Shown one piece after another: positions 1 to 8,722 of a stretch of DNA of 64,000 nt (the first letter of the stretch is position 1; every line of letters begins with the position of its first letter). Position numbers and translations under genes: made by a program. Source of the DNA: Paenibacillus doosanensis (lineage in GTDB: Bacteria > Bacillota > Bacilli > Paenibacillales > NBRC-103111); contig NZ_JANYUY010000025.1 of assembly GCF_025060755.1 (NCBI RefSeq), positions 1 through 64,000 of the forward strand, given 5' to 3'. Below the pieces are notes generated by a model. That model saw only the letters and a program-made list of their open reading frames with translations. It searched no databases and was not told the origin of the DNA.

Positions 1-125
1 AATATGGACTTAAAACGCTCTTGTAATCTGCATGCACATGAATGACGAACATCGGAAAGCCGTATGAGGGAAAACCTCACGTACGGTTTGATGAGGAGGG
101 GCAGATTTCTCTGCCCTTTACTCTA
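1..125 (+). mobile_element. 3' end of a group II intron (domains V and VI)
   Basis: Bases 56-89 form a 34-nt hairpin of group II intron domain V type: an AGC catalytic triad, a CCGTATGAGG arm, a GAAA-like loop and the complementary CCTCACGTACGG arm. Bases 90-125 form a second hairpin (GGGCAGA pairing with TCTGCCC) with an unpaired A in the 3' strand, as expected for domain VI with its branch point; the intron should end near 125. The short domain VI and CTCTA-like end suggest a class C (bacterial) intron, a group that inserts behind terminators. The reverse transcriptase gene would lie upstream, outside the window. Whether the intron is complete cannot be seen. Confidence 0.8.
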
Positions 126-126
126 G

Positions 127-675
127 GAAAAAGGGAGAGCAAGCGTTTGCAATTGCAGGATTTCCCAAGCGGGGCGCGAATATGTATGTTTATGCAGAAA
201 GGCGCATCGTTGCCGAAGCAAGCGGTTTACGAAGCTGGCTTTTTTGTTGTGCAGGCTGGTTCATGCGCCAGGTTCAGTGCCTGCTGGGGCTGACGGACGT
301 CGATATGCGTCGGCGATCCACCGCCGAGCCGGCTCGGGTCGCATATTATGTATGCGCTTGCAACCGGATTGTTGCCGGCCGATATTCACCTTGTATGCTG
401 CAGGGGCAAAATAACCCATCTGCCCATGACGGTCTTACAAGTCGGAATGAAGCGGCGGCAATGTTCGCGCACCGACAGATGGCAAGGCTCTCTGTCCCAA
501 GCTTATCGGAACTGGCGGGCGGGAACAACGGGTTGTCCCGATGTTGTCCGTCTAGGTATCCATTTCCCATGCAATGACAGTACTTTCGGCAATATGCCGA
601 TCTTCGGGACAGTTTGGAAGAGAACATGACTCTAGTTCAAATGAAATCACTTGGCCATAAGGAGGCGTAAGAAGG
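127..675. other. Non-coding stretch before the SLH gene
   Basis: About 550 bases without a convincing gene. Several short overlapping reading frames exist on both strands, but none has a Shine-Dalgarno sequence or recognisable product. Only the last part, with AAGGAGG at 659-665, clearly serves the next gene. It is probably the 3' exon region behind the group II intron plus the leader of the surface protein gene. Confidence 0.5.
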
Positions 676-3183
676 TTGAAACGATTTATATCTTTGCTTA
701 CGGCTGTTGTACTGATGCTCGCCGTTGCCGGCATTCCGGCAGGCGCGTCAGCGGCGGCTTTGACAGCGTCGCTTCAGGCATCGCTGGATAAATCGTCGGG
801 GACGGTAACGTTGACCGGCAGTTTTACTCCGGGAAAAGAAGTTGCGCTAAAAGTGCTGACTCCCGCGCAAGCGGTCGAATATGTAGATCAGGTACAGGCA
901 GGAGAGGACGGTCGTTTGGAGTTGTCGTTCCGGCTCAAGGATAAAAGCTTGCCCGGGCTTTATAAGGTCAGCGCTTCCGACGGAACTCTGCAAGCGCAAA
1001 CGGAATTCGGCTTTGCCAATACGGCGCCGACGCTGTCGGGCTTGGCCGATCAGACGATCTATATGAACGAGAGCACTGCGTCTATAAGTTTTAAAGTATC
1101 CGATGCAGAGACGCCCGCCGAGAAGCTGGCAATCAAGGCAACTTCGGATAACCAGGAACTAGTAGCGGATACGGGCATTGCACTTGGAGGAAACGGCGGT
1201 CAACGTACGGTGAAAATCGCGCCTAATGAAGACAGGTCGGGTGTAGCTGTCATTACGATTAGCGTAAGCGACGGCGAATTGACGACAAGCGGCAGCTTCA
1301 AGCTGAACGTGCTGAAAAAGGATGAGCCGCAGCCGGAGAATACGGCGCCGACGCTGTCGGGCTTGGCCGATCAGACGATCTATATGAACGAGAGCACTGC
1401 GTCTATAAGTTTTAAAGTATCCGATGCAGAGACGCCCGCCGAGAAGCTGGCAATCAAGGCAACTTCGGATAACCAGGAACTAGTAGCGGATACGGGCATT
1501 GCACTTGGAGGAAACGGCGGTCAACGTACGGTGAAAATCACGCCTAATGAAGACAGGTCGGGTGTAGCCGTCATCACGATTAGCGTAAGCGACGGCGAAT
1601 TGACGACAAGCGGCAGCTTCAAGCTGAACGTGTTGAAAAAGGATGAGCCGCAGCCGGAGAATACGGCGCCGACGCTGTCGGGCTTGGCCGATCAGACGAT
1701 GACCACGAAGCAGTCGTCGCTGGAGTTGGAACTGACCGTCGGCGATGCCGAGACCGATCCGGCGGCGCTTGTACTATCCGCTTCCGCAGATAATAAAGAG
1801 ATCGTGCCGGATATGGGACTCTCCTTCGGCGGTGAGGGGGCCAAACGCACGATGACGATTACTCCCGTTTCGGGCGTAACCGGCAAGACGAACGTTACGG
1901 TCACGGTAAGCGACGGCACGCTAACCGCCAGCAAGAGCTTCGGATTGTCCGTGGTTCTTGCGAATAAAGGAAGCTCCGGAGGAACGGGCTCGGGCGGATC
2001 GGGCGGATCGGGCGAAGGCGCAGCGGAGGCGGACGGCGTTCTGAAGCCGCAGCCTACGCTCGACCCGGCAACCGGCACGGCTGTCGCTTCGGTAAGCCAA
2101 GAAGAGCTAGAGAAACTATTGGAAGCTGCGGGCCAAACCGTCGTTACCATCCAACTGCCGAAGGTGGAGGGAGCCGAAGCTTATATGCAGGAGCTGCCCA
2201 AGGCTGTTCTGACCGAGGGAGGAGCTTCGACGAGCATTGTGATCGTAACGGAATTCGGCACGATCACTCTCCCGGGCAATATGCTCGCCGGCACCGATAC
2301 CGGCAGTGCGCAGACGATTTCGATCCGCCTGGCTCAGGCGGATACGTCCAAGCTGTCCGCTGACGTGCAGCGTCATATCGGCGGCCGTCCTGCGGTTGAC
2401 GTAAGCCTGTGGGTCGGCGGCAAGCAGCTGGCATGGAGCAGCGCGGCGGCGAAGGTACGGATCGCTTTGCCTTACCAGCCTGCGGCCGAAGAGCTGGGCA
2501 GTCCCGAGCATCTTACGGTGTGGTATCTGGATGGAGCGGGAACGCCGATTCCGGTACCGAGCGGCCGTTATGACGCAGCTTCCGGTCAAGTCGTATTTAC
2601 AACGAACCATTTCAGCCTATTCGCGGTTGTTTGGGTATCCAAATCGTTCAGCGACATGACTGGATACGAATGGGCGCAAAAAGCGGTTGAAGCGATGGCG
2701 GCCAAAGGCGTGATCGATGGCACGAGCGATACGACGTTCGAACCGGGCAGCCGCGTTACCCGAGCCGATTTCACGCTGCTGCTGATGAGAGCGCTCGGGC
2801 TTACGGCCCAGCCGGGCCCGTCGTTCGACGATGTGCGGCCTGCGGATTATTACTATGAAGCGGTATCGGCGGCGAAGGCGCTCGGTATCGTAGAAGGACA
2901 GGCTAACGGAGAGTTTAATCCGAATCAGAGCATCACGCGGCAGGACATGATGGTTATCTCCGCCCGGGCGCTGCGGGCCGCAGGCAAGCTGGGCGCCGCT
3001 GGGGACTCTGCGGATTTATCGATGTATGCCGATAAGGCCGACGTCGCTTCGTACGCCGCGGCCGATGTCAGCGCGATGACTCGCGAGTCGCTGCTTGAAG
3101 GCAGCGGCGGGCGGATTCATCCGCTCGATCCGACGACCCGCGCCGAAGCGGCCGTACTGGTTTACCGCATGTACAGCAAATAA
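676..3183 (+). CDS. S-layer homology (SLH) domain surface protein with cadherin-like repeats
   Basis: Secreted cell-wall protein of 835 residues. Residues 1-27 form a Sec signal peptide (charged start, hydrophobic core, AGASA cleavage region). Residues 115-221, 222-328 and 329-430 are three tandem cadherin/Ig-like units beginning NTAPTLSGLADQT. A Gly/Ser linker near 432-453 leads to a beta-rich domain, and three SLH motifs fill about 656-835 (FSDMTGYEWAQKAV, FDDVRPADYYYEAV and a more diverged third copy). SLH triplets anchor proteins to pyruvylated secondary wall polymer. Start is TTG with AAGGAGG ten bases upstream. It is likely structural or adhesive; no catalytic motif is seen. Confidence 0.85.
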   Translation: MKRFISLLTAVVLMLAVAGIPAGASAAALTASLQASLDKSSGTVTLTGSFTPGKEVALKVLTPAQAVEYVDQVQAGEDGRLELSFRLKDKSLPGLYKVSASDGTLQAQTEFGFANTAPTLSGLADQTIYMNESTASISFKVSDAETPAEKLAIKATSDNQELVADTGIALGGNGGQRTVKIAPNEDRSGVAVITISVSDGELTTSGSFKLNVLKKDEPQPENTAPTLSGLADQTIYMNESTASISFKVSDAETPAEKLAIKATSDNQELVADTGIALGGNGGQRTVKITPNEDRSGVAVITISVSDGELTTSGSFKLNVLKKDEPQPENTAPTLSGLADQTMTTKQSSLELELTVGDAETDPAALVLSASADNKEIVPDMGLSFGGEGAKRTMTITPVSGVTGKTNVTVTVSDGTLTASKSFGLSVVLANKGSSGGTGSGGSGGSGEGAAEADGVLKPQPTLDPATGTAVASVSQEELEKLLEAAGQTVVTIQLPKVEGAEAYMQELPKAVLTEGGASTSIVIVTEFGTITLPGNMLAGTDTGSAQTISIRLAQADTSKLSADVQRHIGGRPAVDVSLWVGGKQLAWSSAAAKVRIALPYQPAAEELGSPEHLTVWYLDGAGTPIPVPSGRYDAASGQVVFTTNHFSLFAVVWVSKSFSDMTGYEWAQKAVEAMAAKGVIDGTSDTTFEPGSRVTRADFTLLLMRALGLTAQPGPSFDDVRPADYYYEAVSAAKALGIVEGQANGEFNPNQSITRQDMMVISARALRAAGKLGAAGDSADLSMYADKADVASYAAADVSAMTRESLLEGSGGRIHPLDPTTRAEAAVLVYRMYSK
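1018..1659 (+). repeat. Two near-identical 321-bp tandem repeats inside the SLH gene
   Basis: Units at 1018-1338 and 1339-1659 are each exactly 321 bp (107 codons) and differ at only about four positions, for example KIAPN versus KITPN. A third unit starts at 1660 in the same phase but diverges after its first 13 codons or so. In-frame length and near identity point to recent duplication or continuing homogenisation of a surface-exposed domain. Confidence 0.95.
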
Positions 3184-3207
3184 ATACGGTTGGTTGACGC
3201 AAGCGAA

Positions 3208-3243
3208 TCCCTCGGTTCTCCTGATGCAGGAGCCGGGGGATTT
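3208..3243 (+). terminator. Possible terminator after the SLH gene
   Basis: TCCCTCGG...CTCCTG pairs with CAGGAGCCGGGGGA with a small bulge and is followed by only three T residues. The stem is good and the tail weak, so termination is uncertain. Confidence 0.4.
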
Positions 3244-3314
3244 GCCGTTCGCGGCACAGGGAAGGGGCACGCGTCTGAAAAAGAGATTGACAACTACCCG
3301 GCATTCAAGTACTA

Positions 3315-3342
3315 TTGACAATGTTAATGAGAATCATTATCA
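3315..3342 (+). promoter_or_regulatory. Promoter with a Fur box
   Basis: TTGACA at 3315-3320 serves as a -35 element. TGAGAATCATTATCA at 3328-3342 matches the 7-1-7 Fur consensus (TGATAATNATTATCA) except for one base and covers the -10 region. Binding of Fe-loaded Fur here would block transcription, so the downstream binding protein should be induced by iron starvation. Confidence 0.85.
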
Positions 3343-3372
3343 GATGATGAGATTACAGGAGGTCTAGACAGA

Positions 3373-4377
3373 ATGCTTTACCAAAACAAATCATTTCGGA
3401 TGAGATCAGCAACGTTGCTTGCTGTTATTTTAATGCTGTCCGTTTTTCTTGCCGCTTGCGGCTCGAAGGAGCCGGCTCAGCAAGGCGCTGCGGACAATAA
3501 GCAAGGAGCGCAAGCGGCGGCTTCGGACGCTCCGCGTAAAATTAAACATGCGATGGGCGAAACGGAAGTTCCGGCGCATCCGAAGAAGGTCGTTATTTTG
3601 ACGGACGAAGGAACGGAAGCGCTGCTGGCGCTGGGCATCAAGCCTGTCGGGGCGGTACAATCGTATGTAGGCAATCCGTGGTTCGATCATATTAAAGCCG
3701 ATATGGAAGGCGTGACTGTTTTGGGTGCGGAATCCCAGCCGAACCTCGAGCTGATCGCTTCGCTTAAGCCGGATCTGATCATCGGCAACAAAATGCGCCA
3801 CGAGAAAATTTACGATCAATTGAAGGCGATTGCCCCAACCGTCTACTCCGAGACGCTGCGCGGCGAGTGGAAAGAGAATTTCAAGCTGTACGCCGACACG
3901 CTGAATAAGAAACAAGAAGGCGATCAAGTTATCGCCGCTTTCGACAAGCGTATCGAAGACTTCAAGAGCAAAGCCGGCGACAAGCTGAAGGAAAAAATAG
4001 CCGTCGTTCGTTTTATGGGCGGCAAGACGAGATTCTATTACGGCGATATGTTCTCCGGGGTTATTTTCAAACAAATCGGTTTTCCTCGTTCCGATCCGAA
4101 GAGCGACGAGAAGGCGTTCGAGGATATTACCAAAGAACGTTTGCCTGAGCTGGACGCCGCCGACCGCGTCTTCTACTTCACTTACGAAACCGGCGACGGC
4201 AAAGGGACGAAGCAGGAGCAGGAATGGATGAACGACCCTCTCTGGCAAAATCTGAAAGTCGTGAAAAACAACAAACTGACGAAAGTCAGCGATACGACTT
4301 GGAATACGGCGGGCGGCGTAAAGGCAGCCAATCTTATGCTTGACGATCTGTACAAAATTTACGATGTAAAGCCGTAA
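3373..4377 (+). CDS. Iron-siderophore ABC transporter substrate-binding lipoprotein
   Basis: A 334-residue lipoprotein of the FecB/FhuD/FeuA family (periplasmic-binding fold type III). The signal sequence ends in the lipobox LAAC near residue 27, and the mature protein would be tethered to the outer face of the membrane. The core shows family features: HAMGETEVPAHPKKVVILTDEGTEAL, then NLELIASLKPDLIIGN. It should capture a ferric siderophore or ferric citrate. A Fur box lies directly upstream and AGGAGGT precedes the ATG. No permease or ATPase gene follows; the next gene is unrelated, so it must work with a transporter encoded elsewhere. The ligand cannot be told from sequence. Confidence 0.88.
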   Translation: MLYQNKSFRMRSATLLAVILMLSVFLAACGSKEPAQQGAADNKQGAQAAASDAPRKIKHAMGETEVPAHPKKVVILTDEGTEALLALGIKPVGAVQSYVGNPWFDHIKADMEGVTVLGAESQPNLELIASLKPDLIIGNKMRHEKIYDQLKAIAPTVYSETLRGEWKENFKLYADTLNKKQEGDQVIAAFDKRIEDFKSKAGDKLKEKIAVVRFMGGKTRFYYGDMFSGVIFKQIGFPRSDPKSDEKAFEDITKERLPELDAADRVFYFTYETGDGKGTKQEQEWMNDPLWQNLKVVKNNKLTKVSDTTWNTAGGVKAANLMLDDLYKIYDVKP

Positions 4378-4401
4378 TAACTCCATCATATCCTCTTACC
4401 G

Positions 4402-4435
4402 AATCGGTCGTTCCCTAGGAACGGCCGATTTTTTG
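4402..4435 (+). terminator. Rho-independent terminator
   Basis: AATCGGTCGTTCC pairs with GGAACGGCCGATT around a CTAG loop and runs into TTTTTT. Strong hairpin closing the siderophore-binding gene. Confidence 0.9.
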
Positions 4436-4588
4436 CGGCAAGAAACCGTAGCACGGCAAATAATGGGGGGCTCTGTTCTCGCTTAGTCGTTAAATGGCGA
4501 CGGTTATAAAATTTTGGTAAATAAGGAAACTGAAACGCAAAACGCAGCGTCTAACTATGTAGAATCGAACCGTCGAACAGGTTCATAA

Positions 4589-7129
4589 ATGGTTGGGGGT
4601 TGTCGTCTGATGTTAACGGAGCATAAATACCGCAGCCGGGGGCTGGCTGTGCCGTCACGCCGCGGTGAAGAGCGAAGCGTCATGATGTACGGATTGTTAA
4701 TTTTGTTTGCCGGGCTGTATTTGCTGGCAGCGCCATTTCAGAGGGGGTTGTTTTTGGCGGCGCGCGTCGAGGGCGATCCGCGGGTGAATTTGTCGTATGA
4801 ATTGCCGATTCAAAGCACGCTCCTGCTGATCTCGTTTGTCATGCTGGCCATGGCCGTATATGTATGGAAATACCGCGATCAGCTGGGCAAGCATACGGCC
4901 GCCGTGATTCTAGTATGGCTGCTGCCTGTCAGCGCGCTGTGCTCTTATTTTCAAGCGGTGTCTTTACATTACGGTTTTTTGCTGATCCAGGCGCAGGTTT
5001 TGTATGCGGCGATGTTTTTGCTCGGGCTGCTCATTACGCTCCATCCCGCTGGCCGCAAGCTGCTGCCGCAGTTTGTGGCGTTCAGCAGCTATGCGGTTGT
5101 CGTGTACGGCTTGCTTAATTTATTCGGCAACGTGCATTACAACGGAGCCGTAATGGTGGAATCGTACGGATTAAGGCTAAGCTCCGTGTTTCAATATCCG
5201 AATGCCAATGCGGGATTTTTGCTGCTTGTCATTGCCTGCGCCGCGTACGGAGCGGTTACGGCGAGGAATCAATGGGTATCCCTGCTCCACGCCGTTATGC
5301 TCGTTCCCGCCCTGCTGTCGCTTATGCTGACATTGTCGCGGGGCGCATTATTGATGCTGCCGCTCATTCTCTGGCTGCTGCTGTTTCTGCTGCCGGTCTC
5401 CAGACAGCTGCTGCTGCTTTTGCATGCGGGCGCGGCGGCGATAGGGATGCTGTGCCTGCTGACCTCCGTTACCGAGACGGCGTTAACGGTTCAGCAGCAT
5501 GCCGCTCCGGCGCCGCTATGGCCAAGCTGGGGCCTGCTGCTCGGCGCATCCTTGGCGGCGGCGCTCGTCAGCGTCGGTTTGCAGCATGTCGTTCTGCTGC
5601 GTTTGCCGAAGCTTCGGCCGGGCGGGGACGCGGTCGTCGCCGGCGGCGAGCAAGAACATAAGCCGGCTCCCTTATGGAGTCGGCGTTGGACGCTTCCGGC
5701 CGCGCTTGCGCTGCTTGGCGCTGCCGCTGTGTTCCTGGCGGCGTCGGACAGCCCGCTGCTGAATTTGCTGCCCCGTACGCTGGAACAGCGGATTCGCAGC
5801 ATCGACTTTCAGCAGCACAGCGTTCTGGAGCGCGGCGTGTTCTATATGGATTCGCTCAAAATCATCCGCGACTACCCCGTATTCGGTGCCGGAGGCGGCG
5901 CTTGGTCCGCGTTATATCCGACGTATCAGAGCTATCCGTACACAAGCCGTCAGGCGCATAATTTTATTTTGCAGCTGTGGGTCGAGCAGGGGACGGCGGG
6001 AGTGCTTGCCTTCCTCGCGTTATTCCTCTATACGGCGATTCGTTACATACGGGCGGTAAGCCGCTTGGGAGTATGGCAAGAGCCGCATCTGTTCTATGCG
6101 ATCACCGCCGGAGCCTTGCTCTTGCATAGTGCGATAGATTTCGATTTAAGCTTTGTTTATCTCGCTTCCGTCGTTTTTCTTTGCTTGGGCGGCATGGCCG
6201 CCATTGGGGGAGAGAGGCTCGGAGAAAGCTCTGCAACGGACAAGCGGGTCAGACGTTGGAGTGTCGGCAACGCGAAGCCTGCTGCGGCCTACAGCGTACT
6301 GCTGGCCGCAGCAGCGATATTTGTGCTGATCACGGGGGCGTCGTATGTATCCGGCGGACGGACGATGCAGAGCGCGGTGAACAGTTTGTCGGGTCAAAGC
6401 GAGATCGACGTCAAGGAGACGGCGGGACTGATGCAGGAAGCATTGCGCAAGCAGCCCGACAATCCCGGGTATATGCTGCTGCTCATGAATTTGCTGGAGC
6501 TCGGTTACGAGCAAACCAAGGATGAGCGCTTCGATCAGGAAGCCGGTAATTGGATGGCGCAGCTGCAAAGAGTGGAGCCGTTGTCCAAGGAGCTGCTTGA
6601 AGCAAGATGGAACCGCGCCGTGCGGCAACAGGATCTCGACCAAGCTTTGACGATTGCGGATGAAGCGCTGGGCCGTTTTCCGTGGGACCAAACGATGTAT
6701 GAAAGAGCCATGGGGCTCCGGTTTCAATTAAGCGAGAAGGAGCGGCTTGAGCATCACGATCAGGCTGCCGCAAAGCGGCACCGCACGCTAGGGACGGAGC
6801 TGTTCCGCCAATTTTTGCTGAAGAGAAAGCAGCTTGACGATATGCCCAAAACGATCAACCTCGGCAAATCCTTCGAGGTTACTCCGGCCATGGCGATTTC
6901 GACAGGGCAGATGCTGTACATAGAGGGGCAATATACGGAAGCGGCCGCAGCATTGAAGCTGGGGATGGACGGGCGGCTGGAGGAGCCGATTCAGCAGGCG
7001 ATTGCCCGCTGGTACCTGGCGGCGCTTGCCAGGGCGGGGAAAGCGGATCAAGAGCTGCTCGGCAAGCTTATAGAGCAGAATAAGGAAGAACAAAACTTGC
7101 TGGAGCAGTTGATTCATGCGCAATTCTAA
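4589..7129 (+). CDS. O-antigen ligase-like (Wzy/WaaL) multi-pass membrane protein with TPR-like tail
   Basis: An 846-residue membrane protein. Many hydrophobic helices fill about residues 30-310 and 370-600, with a long extracytoplasmic loop carrying the ligase-family signature around SIDFQQHSVLERGVFYMDSL and FGAGGGAWSALYPTYQSYPY, and a conserved RQAHNFILQLWVEQG. The C-terminal 220 residues are soluble and helical, resembling TPR repeats (PDNPGYMLLLMNLLELGYEQ). Family members transfer or polymerise surface glycans. It stands alone between terminators, with no glycosyltransferases nearby, so its glycan is unknown. The first ATG (4589) and a second ATG at 4610 are both possible; a GGGGG just before 4610 slightly favours the second. 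Confidence 0.75.
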   Translation: MVGGCRLMLTEHKYRSRGLAVPSRRGEERSVMMYGLLILFAGLYLLAAPFQRGLFLAARVEGDPRVNLSYELPIQSTLLLISFVMLAMAVYVWKYRDQLGKHTAAVILVWLLPVSALCSYFQAVSLHYGFLLIQAQVLYAAMFLLGLLITLHPAGRKLLPQFVAFSSYAVVVYGLLNLFGNVHYNGAVMVESYGLRLSSVFQYPNANAGFLLLVIACAAYGAVTARNQWVSLLHAVMLVPALLSLMLTLSRGALLMLPLILWLLLFLLPVSRQLLLLLHAGAAAIGMLCLLTSVTETALTVQQHAAPAPLWPSWGLLLGASLAAALVSVGLQHVVLLRLPKLRPGGDAVVAGGEQEHKPAPLWSRRWTLPAALALLGAAAVFLAASDSPLLNLLPRTLEQRIRSIDFQQHSVLERGVFYMDSLKIIRDYPVFGAGGGAWSALYPTYQSYPYTSRQAHNFILQLWVEQGTAGVLAFLALFLYTAIRYIRAVSRLGVWQEPHLFYAITAGALLLHSAIDFDLSFVYLASVVFLCLGGMAAIGGERLGESSATDKRVRRWSVGNAKPAAAYSVLLAAAAIFVLITGASYVSGGRTMQSAVNSLSGQSEIDVKETAGLMQEALRKQPDNPGYMLLLMNLLELGYEQTKDERFDQEAGNWMAQLQRVEPLSKELLEARWNRAVRQQDLDQALTIADEALGRFPWDQTMYERAMGLRFQLSEKERLEHHDQAAAKRHRTLGTELFRQFLLKRKQLDDMPKTINLGKSFEVTPAMAISTGQMLYIEGQYTEAAAALKLGMDGRLEEPIQQAIARWYLAALARAGKADQELLGKLIEQNKEEQNLLEQLIHAQF

Positions 7130-7148
7130 AAGCGGCCGCTAACTGCAG

Positions 7149-7174
7149 AGAACCTTGCATCCCCGCAAGGTTCT
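7149..7174 (+). terminator. Rho-independent terminator
   Basis: AGAACCTTGC and GCAAGGTTCT form a perfect 10-bp stem with a six-base loop, followed by TTGTCGTTGTTT. The dispersed repeat starts six bases further on. Confidence 0.85.
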
Positions 7175-7180
7175 TTGTCG

Positions 7181-7351
7181 TTGTTTAGGAAATGATGCAC
7201 AGCCATATCCTGTGGAAATCCGTGGTCTCCCCCGAAAGGAAAGTCTACCCATAGAACGATCCCAGAGGAATGGTTAGACGCCGATCCAGCTTAGGCTGGA
7301 TGCGGACGGAATAAGCTTCAGAGCATCACGTCACTTTTGGGGGATTGGTTC
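7181..7351. repeat. Dispersed repeat, copy 1 (171 bp)
   Basis: Starts TTGTTTAGGAAATGATGC and ends CTTTTGGGGGATTGGTTC. Closely matches 56471-56642 over its whole length and matches parts of 25083-25262 and 57337-57448. It contains a strong hairpin (CCGATCCAGC, TTAG loop, GCTGGAT-G-CGG) and distant complementary segments (TCCCCCGAAAG with CTTTTGGGGGA; TGATGC with GCATCA). It lies directly behind a terminator. No coding capacity is visible. It could be a MITE, a REP-like element or a structured RNA. Confidence 0.8.
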
Positions 7352-7494
7352 TGCCAGCCGGATCGCTGCAAAGCGAAGTGGGATTTATATCATTTTTTTC
7401 CATAGGGTAATCTTGTTAATCTCTCAATAAACAGCGGGGAATATGCTATAATATAGTATCTATCCGAAGATTGTGAGTAAGCGGGGATTCGATC

Positions 7495-8670
7495 ATGCTC
7501 AGGAAATTTAGCGACCAAGAACTAGTTGAGGTATATTCGAAATGCATACAAGAGAATTTAGGCGATGACTTTAGGTTTATTTTGGAGAATGAGTTGGAGC
7601 AGCGAAAGCTTGGCTTCACTGCTCATAAGGAGCTGAACCCATTGACCTTTGGAAAATCGAATTTGGACTTTTATCAACTAGTCAAGTATTCGCTGGACAG
7701 CTATTTTGTGCTGCAGGATCATAAAGTCATCTACGTCAATCAAGCCGGCTTCGACTTGCTGGGACTGCAATATCCTGAGCAAATTATCGGCGAATTGTTT
7801 CACCGGTTTTTGCATCCCGATTTTCATTATAGTATCGGCAATCAACTGGAAAGCGTGCTGAGGGGCGAAGCGAGCGAGCTGATGGAGCAGCGCATGGTCA
7901 GGGCGGACGGGGAATTGATCGATGTGGAGGTTATGCTCGCCCCGTACCATATGGAACAGCAGAGGCTTGCCCAGGTCATTGTCAGAAACATTACCCAACG
8001 GAAGCTGACGGAACGGAGATTGCACAATCTCGAGAAGCTGTCTTCCATCGGGCAGATGGCGGCAGGCATCGCGCATGAGGTGCGCAATCCGCTGACGGCC
8101 GTCAAGGGCTTCGTCCAGCTGCTGGAGAAGGAGATGAACCATTCGTATTTGCCGGTCATCGTCGACGAGCTGGACAACGCGATCAAGACGCTGAACAACC
8201 TGCTGCAGGTGGCGAAGCCCGATCTGAACAACGAGCCCGACGTCTCGATTCATCTGTGCTCCGAGCTGGAATCGCTCATTTTCCTGTTCCAGGAGAAGCT
8301 GTACAAGGTGACGGTGCATAAACTGTTCAGCGACACCGACAGGGAGATTCGCGGGAAGAAGAACCTGATATTGAAGGCGTTTTTCAACCTGCTAAAAAAT
8401 GCGATAGAAGCGATAGACGGCAAAGGCGAGATTACGATCGAGCATTTTTTCAAAAACGATATGGTCCATATTAAAATCAGCGATACGGGCAAGGGGATTC
8501 CGGCATCGAAGATCAGACTGCTCGGGACGCCTTTTTTCACAACGAAGGACGACGGCATCGGCATGGGGCTCACTCAGGTGTTCACGACGATCCACGAGCA
8601 CGGGGGCCATATTCATGTGGAGAGCCACGAAGGTAAAGGAACGGTATTCCATATTCAGCTGCCGGCATAA
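7495..8670 (+). CDS. Sporulation-type PAS sensor histidine kinase with N-terminal Sda-like domain
   Basis: A 391-residue soluble kinase. Residues 1-40 (FSDQELVEVYSK, then FILENELEQRKLG) align without gaps to the B. subtilis Sda protein as I remember it. A PAS domain follows at about 60-170, then the H-box at about 190 (AAGIAHEVRNPLTAVKGFVQ) and a HATPase domain with N-box (LKNAIEAI), DTGKGIP and GIGMGL motifs. KinA/KinE-like kinases feed phosphate to Spo0F and thus Spo0A; Sda normally binds such kinases and blocks autophosphorylation. No transmembrane helix is present, so it is cytoplasmic. No response regulator adjoins it, as is usual for orphan sporulation kinases. A TATAAT box lies at 7447-7452; the SD is weak (GCGGGGA). 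Confidence 0.85.
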   Translation: MLRKFSDQELVEVYSKCIQENLGDDFRFILENELEQRKLGFTAHKELNPLTFGKSNLDFYQLVKYSLDSYFVLQDHKVIYVNQAGFDLLGLQYPEQIIGELFHRFLHPDFHYSIGNQLESVLRGEASELMEQRMVRADGELIDVEVMLAPYHMEQQRLAQVIVRNITQRKLTERRLHNLEKLSSIGQMAAGIAHEVRNPLTAVKGFVQLLEKEMNHSYLPVIVDELDNAIKTLNNLLQVAKPDLNNEPDVSIHLCSELESLIFLFQEKLYKVTVHKLFSDTDREIRGKKNLILKAFFNLLKNAIEAIDGKGEITIEHFFKNDMVHIKISDTGKGIPASKIRLLGTPFFTTKDDGIGMGLTQVFTTIHEHGGHIHVESHEGKGTVFHIQLPA

Positions 8671-8696
8671 AGCGATTTAGGCGGCGTCCGGCAAAG

Positions 8697-8719
8697 AGCC
8701 TGCGGTTGCAGGCTTTTTT
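8697..8719 (+). terminator. Rho-independent terminator
   Basis: AGCCTGC pairs with GCAGGCT around GGTT and is followed by six T residues. It ends the kinase gene and directly abuts the breakpoint of the GH95 remnant. Confidence 0.9.
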
Positions 8720-8722
8720 GCC

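Noticed and set aside
7181-7351. Dispersed repeat as a group II intron fragment
   Set aside because: No domain V-like AGC...GTTC hairpin is present, although the position behind terminators is similar.
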